Shown here piece after piece: positions 1-7,301 of a DNA stretch of 64,000 nt. The stretch is from positions 62,001 through 126,000 of the forward strand of contig REGQ01000065.1 in the NCBI GenBank assembly GCA_004134985.1, in the 5' to 3' direction. Below the pieces are notes generated by a model that saw nothing but the letters and a program-made list of their open reading frames with translations, had not been told where the DNA came from and did not search any database. The position numbers and the translations under genes were made by a program. Source of the DNA: Paenibacillaceae bacterium (GTDB lineage: Bacteria; Bacillota; Bacilli; Paenibacillales; Paenibacillaceae). The number at the start of each line of letters is the position of its first letter. The first letter of the stretch is position 1.

Positions 1-242
1 TTCTTGGGATGCTGCTGTTGCTTGATGAACAAGGTTGGGTAAGAACCGAGAAGTGGAAAACCAACCTGGAGTACGCTGAGGAATTGATAGATAGCCAGCC
101 TTCGGCGCTCCCTTCGTTTACAGTAGCAGCGCGCTTGTTTGAGCAAGTATATTACGGTCGCCGCAATGCAGAGGCAGCGGATTACAATCATATGCTGACA
201 TTGCTCACTCCTTACAGGGGGGAGGTTGCTGCCCATGATTAA
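1..242 (+). CDS. DUF4129 domain protein, C-terminal fragment
   Basis: The reading frame is open from the window edge (first full codon at base 3) to the stop at 242, so only the last ~79 residues are present. The tail reads LFEQVYYGRR followed by an acidic stretch. This is the usual ending of DUF4129 proteins, membrane proteins often fused to transglutaminase-like domains. The identification is supported by the next genes, DUF4350, MoxR and DUF58, the standard partners of DUF4129. The stop codon overlaps the start of the next gene by a few bases, so the two are translationally coupled. The start and any membrane segments lie outside the window. Confidence 0.7.
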   Translation, partial: LGMLLLLDEQGWVRTEKWKTNLEYAEELIDSQPSALPSFTVAARLFEQVYYGRRNAEAADYNHMLTLLTPYRGEVAAHD

Positions 243-1458
243 AACGCAGAAACAACTGCTGGCCCTGCTCAGTGCAATTGCAGCATTTATTGTGGTCGGC
301 CTTCTTCTGACACAACCTTCTACACCTGCGCACCCGCCTTATGTGTCCTCGTCAGCGGCACCCGATGGGGTCAAGGCGCTTTATACACTGCTGCAGGAGA
401 AGAAGCTGCCAGCAAGTCAATGGAAGAAACCTTGGCGGGCACTGCCAGGGACGGCGAATCAGACGATGGTCGTCATAGAGCCGCACAATGTAAGTGACCA
501 GGAAATGGAAGAGATGGATGCATGGGTGAAACGCGGCAACCATCTGCTTTTGTTCAGTTCAAACCCTTACTACTGGGATCATGTTTTGCTGGAATATCGG
601 GAAAAACCGTCTCGCGACAATTCAACAGTCAAGGCAGATGACGGAACACAGCCCGAAGACATGGGAAATGAACAGATCGGCGAACCTGAACCTGTTCGGG
701 TTCCTGCACCGGTAGCTGTCACCGATTTGCTGCGGCCTGATAACGATGCGCCACTGAGCGCGCTGGTTGAGACCCGCATTCGGATTAAGGAAGAACATGG
801 CATCGAGCCGCTGCTGACCGATGAGCTTGGTATTATCGCCGCTCAGTTTGCAGCAGGCGACGGCAGCATAAGCGTGTTCCTGACCCCGGAATGGACGCGC
901 AATGATCAGATTGCGCAGCATGCTCATTTCGAGCTGATCTGGCCCTATCTCCAGCAAAACAACGGTGGCGCACTCTGGTTTGACGAATATCATCATGGCT
1001 TTCAAGATAAGCCAGGCGCACTCGCCATCTACCCGGACTGGCTGCTCGCACTGCTGCTGCAGGTCGTCATTGGGGCAATGCTGTGGCTCTGGTATAAAGC
1101 CGTCCGGTTCGGGCCGGCATACACGCCTCGCTCGTGGGTCACGCGGAGCGGTGATGAGACACTGCTTGCTGCAGCCGGGTGGTATGAGCGCAGCCGGCTT
1201 GCGCGCGAAGCGCTTTCTCACCAGAAAAACTATATCCGCAGCCTTATGCGTACCAATTGGGGCGTACGTACAGACGCCAATGACCGGCAAGTAATCGCCG
1301 CAGCCAAGCGTCACTGGGACAAAGAGGATATTGAACAATTATCCCATTTGCTTGACTGTTGGCGGGCGGCAGAGCAAACACCGCGCTATTCGACGAAACA
1401 GTTCGTCTTTGACAGCCGCAAAGCGGATCTGATTATACAGAAACTTTCGAAGGAGTGA
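235..1458 (+). CDS. DUF4350 domain-containing membrane protein
   Basis: A 407-residue protein. ATG 235 is chosen over the upstream TTG 226 because a GGGGGAGG ribosome site ends about 9 bases before the ATG. One transmembrane segment lies near residues 8-25, then a long extracytoplasmic or soluble domain (a DUF4350-type region with the pattern VVIEPHNVS and a LLLFSSNP strand), and a second membrane segment near residues 270-290. The C-terminal ~120 residues are basic and probably cytoplasmic. The family is found next to MoxR and DUF58 genes and is thought to belong to a membrane complex acted on by the MoxR ATPase. The biochemical role is unknown. The gene ends 6 bases before the MoxR start, so it is in the same operon. 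Confidence 0.75.
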   Translation: MIKTQKQLLALLSAIAAFIVVGLLLTQPSTPAHPPYVSSSAAPDGVKALYTLLQEKKLPASQWKKPWRALPGTANQTMVVIEPHNVSDQEMEEMDAWVKRGNHLLLFSSNPYYWDHVLLEYREKPSRDNSTVKADDGTQPEDMGNEQIGEPEPVRVPAPVAVTDLLRPDNDAPLSALVETRIRIKEEHGIEPLLTDELGIIAAQFAAGDGSISVFLTPEWTRNDQIAQHAHFELIWPYLQQNNGGALWFDEYHHGFQDKPGALAIYPDWLLALLLQVVIGAMLWLWYKAVRFGPAYTPRSWVTRSGDETLLAAAGWYERSRLAREALSHQKNYIRSLMRTNWGVRTDANDRQVIAAAKRHWDKEDIEQLSHLLDCWRAAEQTPRYSTKQFVFDSRKADLIIQKLSKE

Positions 1459-1464
1459 ACCGAT

Positions 1465-2388
1465 TTGCAGCAGTTGCTACAACAGATGGAATCGATCGTT
1501 ATCGGCCAGCAGCGCAATCTGCGCTTGCTGCTGACCGCATTTTTATCCGGGGGACATGTCCTTCTTGAAGGCGTGCCCGGCATTGGCAAGACAAAAATCG
1601 TTCGCACCTTGGCGGAGTTGACCGACGGAGAATTCAGACGTGTGCAGTTCACCCCTGATATGATGCCAAGCGATATTACGGGAAATGTCATTTTCAACAA
1701 TAAGGAAAATGCTTTCCAGATGGTGAAGGGTCCGGTTTTCACCAATCTGCTGCTCGCTGATGAAATCAATCGCACCCCGCCCAAAACACAGGCTTCCCTG
1801 CTGGAAGCGATGGAGGAAGGGCAAGTGACGGTTCAGGGCGAAACCTACCGGCTTCCTGATCCTTTCTTTGTTGTCGCCACTCAAAACCCGGTAGAGTATG
1901 AAGGCACCTACCCGCTGCCGGAGGCGCAGCTTGACCGCTTTCTCTTTAAATTGACCGTTGCCTATCCTTCTCCCGAAGCGGAGCTTGATATTTTAAAAGG
2001 GCATGTCCCGAGTTATGCCAGCACGCAGCAAAATCATGCCGGAGCTGCTTTCTCACTTGACCGGCTGAAGGAACTGCGCAGCAGTCTGCAGGACGTTGTC
2101 ATCGAAGATGCATTGATTGCCTATATCGCCACCCTGATTCGCTCCACCCGCGAAGACAAGCGGTTGCTGCTCGGCGCAAGTCCCCGGGCGGGGATTGCAT
2201 TGATGATGGCCAGCCGTGCATGGGCGCTGCTTGACGGGCGAAGCTTTGTCACGCCGGACGACATCAAAACGGTCGCGGTCCCTGCGCTCAGACACCGGCT
2301 CCTGTTAACGCCGCAGGTTGAATTGGAGGGAGAAACCAGTGACCACTTCATCCAGGAAACGCTGGCAACGGTTCCGGTCCCTCGCTGA
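1465..2388 (+). CDS. MoxR-family AAA+ ATPase
   Basis: A 307-residue AAA+ ATPase starting with TTG, 10 bases after an AAGGAG site. Walker A GVPGIGKTK is at residues 36-44, Walker B LLLADE at ~95-100, and a sensor-1 ATQNP motif near 137, followed by the EGTYPLPEAQLDRF region typical of MoxR proteins. A lid domain follows with the ASPRAG sensor-2 arginine. MoxR ATPases are chaperone-like and act on von Willebrand factor-like partners; DUF58 proteins such as the next gene are the usual partner. The arrangement resembles B. subtilis yeaC-yeaD-yebA. The DUF58 start lies inside the 3' end of this gene. The substrate process is unknown. Confidence 0.92.
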   Translation: MQQLLQQMESIVIGQQRNLRLLLTAFLSGGHVLLEGVPGIGKTKIVRTLAELTDGEFRRVQFTPDMMPSDITGNVIFNNKENAFQMVKGPVFTNLLLADEINRTPPKTQASLLEAMEEGQVTVQGETYRLPDPFFVVATQNPVEYEGTYPLPEAQLDRFLFKLTVAYPSPEAELDILKGHVPSYASTQQNHAGAAFSLDRLKELRSSLQDVVIEDALIAYIATLIRSTREDKRLLLGASPRAGIALMMASRAWALLDGRSFVTPDDIKTVAVPALRHRLLLTPQVELEGETSDHFIQETLATVPVPR

Positions 2389-3709
2389 GGCGGCAGAGCG
2401 AAAGCTGATTGTTCCTACACCGAGGATGGTGCTGCTTGCAGCGGTATCAGGACTGGTTGTTGCGGCAGGCTACGCTTTGGGTGCTGGAACCGCCGTTCTG
2501 CTGCTCGTGAACGGGCTGCTCGTCGCTGCCGCAGCGCTGGATCTGTCATTGCTGCCAAGGCGTCGAAGTTTGCGGTTCGAACGCAGCTTGCCGAAACAGG
2601 CTGACATCGGGCAACCCTTTGAAGTGAAGATTACAGCGCTGGCCGAGCGGCCGGTTTCCGTGAGGCTGGAGCTGCAGGACGATCTGCCGCAGTCTTTCGG
2701 GCTTCCTGACAGACTCTGCGGCACAATACAGGGCAGATCTGCCGAGTGGCGCTATCAGACTGCCGGCAGCGAGCGCGGCGTGTTCGCGTTTCGTTTTCTC
2801 CGCATTCGATTGCTTGGCCCCCTCGGGCTATGGCAGAAACAAACCAAGTTAGCCATGGAGCAAACCGTTAATATTTACCCTGATTTGTCCGGCGTGCGGG
2901 GAATTCTTGGCTCGATGCAGAATCACCTGACCCTGGAAGGCAAACGCATCTATCGCCGAGAGCGCTCGGGGACAGAGCTGCACGCCATCCGCGAATATAC
3001 GCCTGATGATGATCCGAGGTATATTAACTGGCGCGCCACAGCCAGAACAGGGACGCTGATGACCAGCGTATTCCGGCCGGAGCGCGGCAAAATCGTGACG
3101 GTCATGATTGACTGCGGCAGAATGATGGGCATCGAGCTTAATGGCCGAACGAAGCTCGATGCCGTGCTGGAAGCGGCGTTGTCGCTGGCTGCTGTCGCGT
3201 TGAAGCAAGGGGATAAAGTCGCGCTGCTCGCCTTCTCCAGCAAGATCAAATTGTATGTCCCGCCGGGCAGCGGGCTGACTCATTTGCAGACTCTTACGGC
3301 CGCCGTGTTTGATCTGCAGAGTGATTTCGTTGAGGCAAGCTACAGCAACGCCATGCAATTTCTCTTAAAGGTGCAGAAGAAACGCAGCATGACTGTCCTG
3401 TTTTCGGACATGGACAATTATATGTTTGACGAGGCAATGCGACCGCTGCTTCAACGTATGAGCCGACAGCATGTTGTTCTGCTGATCGGTTTGCGCGACG
3501 AAGTACTGCACCGCTGGACGGTTGCCAAGACTACTGGCCGCAGGCAGGCATTTATTCGCAGCTTGTCGCACAAGCTTGCGCTTGACCGGCAGGCTTACAC
3601 GGCTCAGATCAATGCCATGGGCATCGATGCGATTGATGTAGCGGTCGATGACCTGGCCTGGACAGCCGTAAATCGCTATCTCGATGTCAAATCAAGAGAT
3701 GCGCTTTAG
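2339..3709 (+). CDS. DUF58 domain-containing protein
   Basis: A 456-residue protein. GTG 2339 is preferred over the longer frame start at 2318 because a GGAGGG site lies 7 bases upstream; it overlaps the moxR-like gene by 50 bases in another frame. Two hydrophobic segments near residues 30-70 anchor it, and a beta-rich region follows. The DUF58 signature is clear: REYTPDDDPRYINW followed by a TAR motif around residue 230. The remainder is a von Willebrand factor A-like fold with a DCGR motif. It is the YeaD-type partner of MoxR ATPases and likely part of the same envelope-associated complex. The last gene of the plus-strand operon. Confidence 0.88.
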   Translation: MTTSSRKRWQRFRSLAEAAERKLIVPTPRMVLLAAVSGLVVAAGYALGAGTAVLLLVNGLLVAAAALDLSLLPRRRSLRFERSLPKQADIGQPFEVKITALAERPVSVRLELQDDLPQSFGLPDRLCGTIQGRSAEWRYQTAGSERGVFAFRFLRIRLLGPLGLWQKQTKLAMEQTVNIYPDLSGVRGILGSMQNHLTLEGKRIYRRERSGTELHAIREYTPDDDPRYINWRATARTGTLMTSVFRPERGKIVTVMIDCGRMMGIELNGRTKLDAVLEAALSLAAVALKQGDKVALLAFSSKIKLYVPPGSGLTHLQTLTAAVFDLQSDFVEASYSNAMQFLLKVQKKRSMTVLFSDMDNYMFDEAMRPLLQRMSRQHVVLLIGLRDEVLHRWTVAKTTGRRQAFIRSLSHKLALDRQAYTAQINAMGIDAIDVAVDDLAWTAVNRYLDVKSRDAL

Positions 3710-3725
3710 ACAGGAAACCAAATAA

Positions 3726-3756
3726 AATCGCCGCCCCCGGCGAGGGAGCGGCGTGC
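3726..3756 (-). terminator. Terminator at the 3' end of the SpoIIM-type gene
   Basis: Inverted repeat CGCCGCCCCC / GGGAGCGGCG at 3729-3753. On the minus strand it is followed by a T-rich run (ATTTTATTT), so it fits termination of the minus-strand gene ending at 3780. It could also slow transcription arriving from the DUF58 side. Confidence 0.6.
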
Positions 3757-3779
3757 CAGTCGTTCTATGCGCTTTTGAA

Positions 3780-4757
3780 TTAAACCGCAGCTGCGCGTTG
3801 CCGCGCCCTGCGCTCATTCATCCGGCCATAGCCGATGTAGAGAACAAGCGCCACAAGCGTCGCCGCGGCAACAGCATATTTAGCTTCGAGCGAAAGCGCC
3901 GATGGCGTAATATACCCTTCGATGATCCCGGCGATCACGAACAATGGAATCGTGCCGACGAGGAGCAAGGCCGACTGCTTCACAGATTGCAAAAACCGGT
4001 ATTTGCGAGTGTAATTGCCGGGATTGATCATCCGGTAGCCCATGTACAGCCCTGCGCCTCCAGCGATAAAAATAGCGAGCAGTTCGATAATGCCATGCGG
4101 CAAAATATAGGCCCAGAATACATAGCTTTTGCCAGATTGCCAGAACACCGCAGCAAGTGCGCCGATCAACAGCCCATTTTGGATAAGAATGTAGACGGTG
4201 AGCAAGCCGAACGTAATTCCGCTCGCAAAGGCCAAGATCGCCACCCGGATATTATTCGTCATTATTGTCGTAGAAAATGTTGCATTCATCAGTTGATCGT
4301 GGTTGCTTCCAACCGCATGCGGATCGATCTGATCGGCCATCTGTGCAGGCACAAGCGCATATAAATGAAGCGGGTCAGTCCACACTGCCAGAAATCCGGC
4401 GAGGCCGCCGACAGTGAACAACAATAAAGCGAGCAAAATTGCATATTTATGTTCCAGCAAGTACGTTGGGAAATGCCGCTTGAAAAACTCCCCTATCGGG
4501 TGCGACGTTTTCCACTGTTCTGCATGCAAAATATGATGTGTGCGTGCAACAGTCTGATTAAGCAGTTTCGTTATTTCATCGCCTGGATAATAGGTTTGCG
4601 CGTAAGCCAAATGCGCTGAAACCGTCTTGTACAGCTGTGTCAGCCGATCGATATGCGCGGCCTCGATCGTTCGTCTGCGCTTTTCGAATCGGGAGAGCAG
4701 CTCGTCGAGCTCCGACCAAAGCGGTTTATGCTCGCGGATAAAGCGCCGAATTTCCAT
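3780..4757 (-). CDS. SpoIIM-family (stage II sporulation protein M) membrane protein
   Basis: A 325-residue protein with a charged helical N-terminal ~110 residues followed by about six membrane segments, as in the DUF95/SpoIIM family. The core contains the NNIRVAILAFASGITFG and LPHGIIELLAIFIAG-type motifs that are characteristic of this family. SpoIIM itself belongs to the DMP peptidoglycan-degrading complex in the forespore, but it is only ~210 residues. Longer paralogues like this one occur beside MoxR/DUF58/RDD genes and are not necessarily sporulation proteins. It is divergent from the RDD gene at 4840 and convergent with the DUF58 gene. Assignment to the family is firm; the exact role is not. 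Confidence 0.85.
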   Translation of the reverse strand: MEIRRFIREHKPLWSELDELLSRFEKRRRTIEAAHIDRLTQLYKTVSAHLAYAQTYYPGDEITKLLNQTVARTHHILHAEQWKTSHPIGEFFKRHFPTYLLEHKYAILLALLLFTVGGLAGFLAVWTDPLHLYALVPAQMADQIDPHAVGSNHDQLMNATFSTTIMTNNIRVAILAFASGITFGLLTVYILIQNGLLIGALAAVFWQSGKSYVFWAYILPHGIIELLAIFIAGGAGLYMGYRMINPGNYTRKYRFLQSVKQSALLLVGTIPLFVIAGIIEGYITPSALSLEAKYAVAAATLVALVLYIGYGRMNERRARQRAAAV

Positions 4758-4839
4758 AATCGTGCCAAGGCTCCTTTCATGTCTACTCTATTTTACCATA
4801 TATTTTTGAAAAATCTTCTAAAAAAAGAAAGGAGAACAG

Positions 4840-5652
4840 ATGATGAACGAATATGATCAGCGGCAAGCAACCGTGATTACTTCCGAGCATGTCCGCCTCC
4901 AGATGACAACTGCAGGTGTTGGCAGCCGAGCAGCCGCCTTGCTGCTAGATTCCATTCTGATGACTGTTTTCTTTGCTGTAATCTGCTTGTTCGCTTCCCT
5001 TTTTGTGATCGTATTTCGTATTGAAATATCCAACAGTCTTGGGGATTTTATGATTGCCTTCCTGCTAATTTGCGCGGCACTGCTAATCGGAGCCTACTAT
5101 ATTGTAATGGAATATTATCGGGGAGGACAAACCTTTGGGAAGAAATGGATTGGCCTGCGTGTCATTCAAGAGAACGGCCAGCCGCTTACCTTTCTGGGGG
5201 CAGTCATCCGCAATTTTTTTCGTCTGATTGACTTCCTGCCCTCTTTCTATTTTCTCGGAGCAGTGTGGATGTTCTTCCACCCGATGGACAAACGTCTTGG
5301 CGACTTGGCGGCAGGCACAATTGTTGTTCGCGATTTGCAGCAGGAGCGATTGCGCAGTCGCGCCAAAACGGACAAATGGCTCCAAAACTGGCGCAAGCAA
5401 TGGGCGACATCCTCACAAGCCATTCCAGACAATGCGCAGTCCATCATCGACCGGGAAGATTGGCTGCTCCTGTCCGCGTTCGTTGAACGGCTGCCTTCGA
5501 TGACGAGCCGCAGACAAATGGACCTGGGGTGGTCGCTTGCCACGCTGCTGGGGAACAAGCTGCAGATTGATCGGAATATCTATGCAAGAGCGCCTCTTCC
5601 CTTCCTGATTGATCTGTATGAAGTGCTTCGAGCGGAATGGGAAGTCGGCTAA
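4840..5652 (+). CDS. RDD family membrane protein
   Basis: A 270-residue protein. Two adjacent ATG codons (4840 and 4843) follow AAGGAG at 4829-4834; the second has the better spacing. The first ~150 residues form an RDD domain with three to four membrane segments: the leading R and D are in RAAALLLDSIL and a second acidic position in KRLGDLAAGTIVVRD. The last ~110 residues are soluble and alpha-helical, unusually long for the family. The gene is divergent from the SpoIIM-type gene. RDD proteins are thought to act as small transporters or ion carriers; here context with SpoIIM, MoxR and DUF58 points to an envelope function, by inference only. Confidence 0.82.
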   Translation: MMNEYDQRQATVITSEHVRLQMTTAGVGSRAAALLLDSILMTVFFAVICLFASLFVIVFRIEISNSLGDFMIAFLLICAALLIGAYYIVMEYYRGGQTFGKKWIGLRVIQENGQPLTFLGAVIRNFFRLIDFLPSFYFLGAVWMFFHPMDKRLGDLAAGTIVVRDLQQERLRSRAKTDKWLQNWRKQWATSSQAIPDNAQSIIDREDWLLLSAFVERLPSMTSRRQMDLGWSLATLLGNKLQIDRNIYARAPLPFLIDLYEVLRAEWEVG

Positions 5653-5663
5653 AAGCCGCATGC

Positions 5664-5850
5664 TGGAATCCTTCTATTAATATAGGTGGAACTTTTCTAT
5701 AATATAGGTGGAACTTTTCTAGTAATATAGAAGGGACCTTTCTTATTGATACAGACTGGAACCTTTTCATTAATACAGAAGGGACCTTTCTCTTGGTACA
5801 GACTGGAACCTTTCCATTAATACAGAAGAAACCTTTCTATTGATAAAGGC
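5664..5850. repeat. Degenerate 23-24 bp tandem repeat
   Basis: About eight diverged units of roughly 23 bp, of the general form GGAACCTTTC-TATTAATACAG. Successive units alternate between a TGGAACTTTT and an AGGGACCTTTC version. The array starts 12 bases after the RDD stop codon and encodes nothing plausible. Confidence 0.8.
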
Positions 5851-5994
5851 TATAGTCCTTCATGCCAAATACATGCTACCTTGAAAATAAAGCAGCGTTT
5901 GGTCCATTTTTATCCTTCTGGTGGCGCCTCGAGCGCGGCATTTTGGACTATTTATTTATGTTGAACAAAAGAAGTCCCATTAGAGGCCATCAGA

Positions 5995-6330
5995 GGATAA
6001 ATTGTTGTATTTTGTACAACATTTCCATCATAATGAGACGATTCTCGTGAAATTGTTGTATTTTGTGCAACATTTCTTATGTTAAATGACGTTTTTCAGG
6101 TAAAATCTTGTAGTTTATACAACAATTTTACGGTTCTACACCAAAATCAGATCTGGACGAGACTCGAGTGTGCTGCTGCGGGTTCACAGGGTGTTTCCAA
6201 TCGCCATTCAAAGCCGGATTTCTTATTATACTTTTCAAAAGGTTGAAATCCGGCTTTAAAAAGCGACCACTTCGTTTTTCCAACCTCCCTGCAACCCTTC
6301 GCTGCCTTCCTCGCAGGCCGCAAAGAGATA
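5995..6330 (+). repeat. Dispersed three-hairpin intergenic element, copy A
   Basis: Three short palindromes of the form TGTTGTA-N5-TACAACA lie at 6003-6021, 6054-6072 and 6101-6130. They are followed by a conserved tail containing GACGAGACTCGAGTG and TGCTGCTGCGGGTTC, then CTGCAACCCTTCGCT. The whole block is nearly repeated in reverse orientation at 20275-20540. The tail is interrupted at 6201-6283 by an insertion absent from the other copy. Confidence 0.85.
6201..6283. mobile_element. 83-bp palindromic insertion in the repeat element
   Basis: Comparison with copy B at 20275-20540 shows that these bases are extra. They carry a perfect 12-bp inverted repeat, AAGCCGGATTTC (6211-6222) and GAAATCCGGCTT (6245-6256). 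They are bounded by TTTCCAA direct repeats at 6194-6200 and 6277-6283. The size, the internal palindrome and the short duplication suggest a MITE-like or REP-like insertion. No coding capacity. Confidence 0.6.
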
Positions 6331-6539
6331 AGCATTCAAGCTATGGCATTCAACCTATGAGCGATGAACGATGAGAGATGAGCATTCAAGCCTGCCTCTC
6401 AATCTTACGTTGCCCAAGATTCATTGGAATCTTGGGGCAAGGCTTCATTCACGATTGCTGGAAGCGCCCTAGTTCAGCGGCTCTGCCTCGATCACACTGG
6501 CTTTCCAGCACTCAAAACACTGAGATACCGGACGCGATC

Positions 6540-6845
6540 CAGCACCGGAAACACCTGGAATACCAGCCACCCTACTGTACCGAATAATCCTCGAATACCC
6601 AACTCATACCAAACCCATACCAAACCTTTACCAAACTATGCCAAACCACTACCACGGGGAGTGTCTCGAATCACCCGGAATCTCCGGCACCGAATACACC
6701 TGCAATGCCAGCCACCTACTGCACCGAATACCCAACCCAACTCTTACCAAACCTTTACCAAACTATGCCAAACCACTCCTACGGGGAGTGTATAGATCAC
6801 GCGGAATCTCCGGTACCGGAAACACCTGCAATACCAGCCAGCACA
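6540..6845. repeat. Imperfect ~126-145 bp tandem duplication
   Basis: The block containing CTTTACCAAACTATGCCAAA occurs at ~6625 and again 126 bp later. The block with CACCTG-AATACCAGCCA occurs three times (near 6549, 6694 and 6820). Short ORFs through this region merely read the repeats and lack ribosome sites. Confidence 0.7.
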
Positions 6846-6915
6846 CGTTCCGCTAATAGTACGAAAATCCGCTTATAAACACGATTTCCGCACAAATAAC
6901 GGATCTCCTGCCAGT
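6843..6915. repeat. Two-arm copy of the TCCGCTATTT-type dispersed repeat
   Basis: A forward arm (ACACGTTCCGCTAATAG, ~6843) and a reverse arm (ACAAATAACGGATC, ~6892) bracket about 40 bp. The same arms occur at 28949-29125 and 50231-50408 in four-arm form. Confidence 0.6.
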
Positions 6916-7140
6916 AGCGTTGCATCAAAGCTAACACAAAAAAGATAGAGATAAAATCGCTCCGTCTAAAAATCAGTCGTTGCCATAATTCGCGATCAAA
7001 CCAAGGTTCGGGCCATGTGGAATTCTAACGCTGATGAGCGGCGCTATTTAGGGAAATTCAGCCCAACAATAATTGTAACGAAACTGAGCCACCTTATCTC
7101 TAGAAAATCGCCCGATTTTAGCGGTCCAAGGGGAAATAAG

Positions 7141-7301
7141 CGCTGTGACAAACGTTAGCGTTGCAAAAGGGGCGTTTCAAGCCATTTAAGCACTGTGACA
7201 AACGTTAGCGTTGCAAAAGGGGCGTTTCAAGCCATTTAAGCGCTGTGACAAGCGTTAGCGTTGCAAAAGGGTCGTTTCAAGCCATTTAAGCGCTGTGGCA
7301 A
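7141..7301. repeat. 50-bp tandem repeat, three copies plus a fourth split by an IS
   Basis: Units start CGCTGTGACAAACGTTAGCG and occupy 7141-7190, 7191-7240 and 7241-7290 with only a few differences. A fourth unit begins at 7291 and is interrupted by the insertion sequence at 7302. It resumes at 8829 with the duplicated target and GCGTTAGCG. Confidence 0.9.
7293..7301. repeat. Left 9-bp target duplication of the IS element
   Basis: CTGTGGCAA, identical to the bases immediately after the right terminal repeat (8829-8837). A 9-bp duplication is what IS50/IS10-type transposases produce. Confidence 0.9.

Noticed and set aside
6424-6856. Overlapping Thr/Pro/Asn-rich frames in the gene desert
   Set aside because: Products follow the ~126-bp repeat, with no ribosome sites or recognisable domains.
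7141-7301. Possible CRISPR array or replication iterons
   Set aside because: Direct 50-bp tandem copies without spacers, and no replication initiator nearby.
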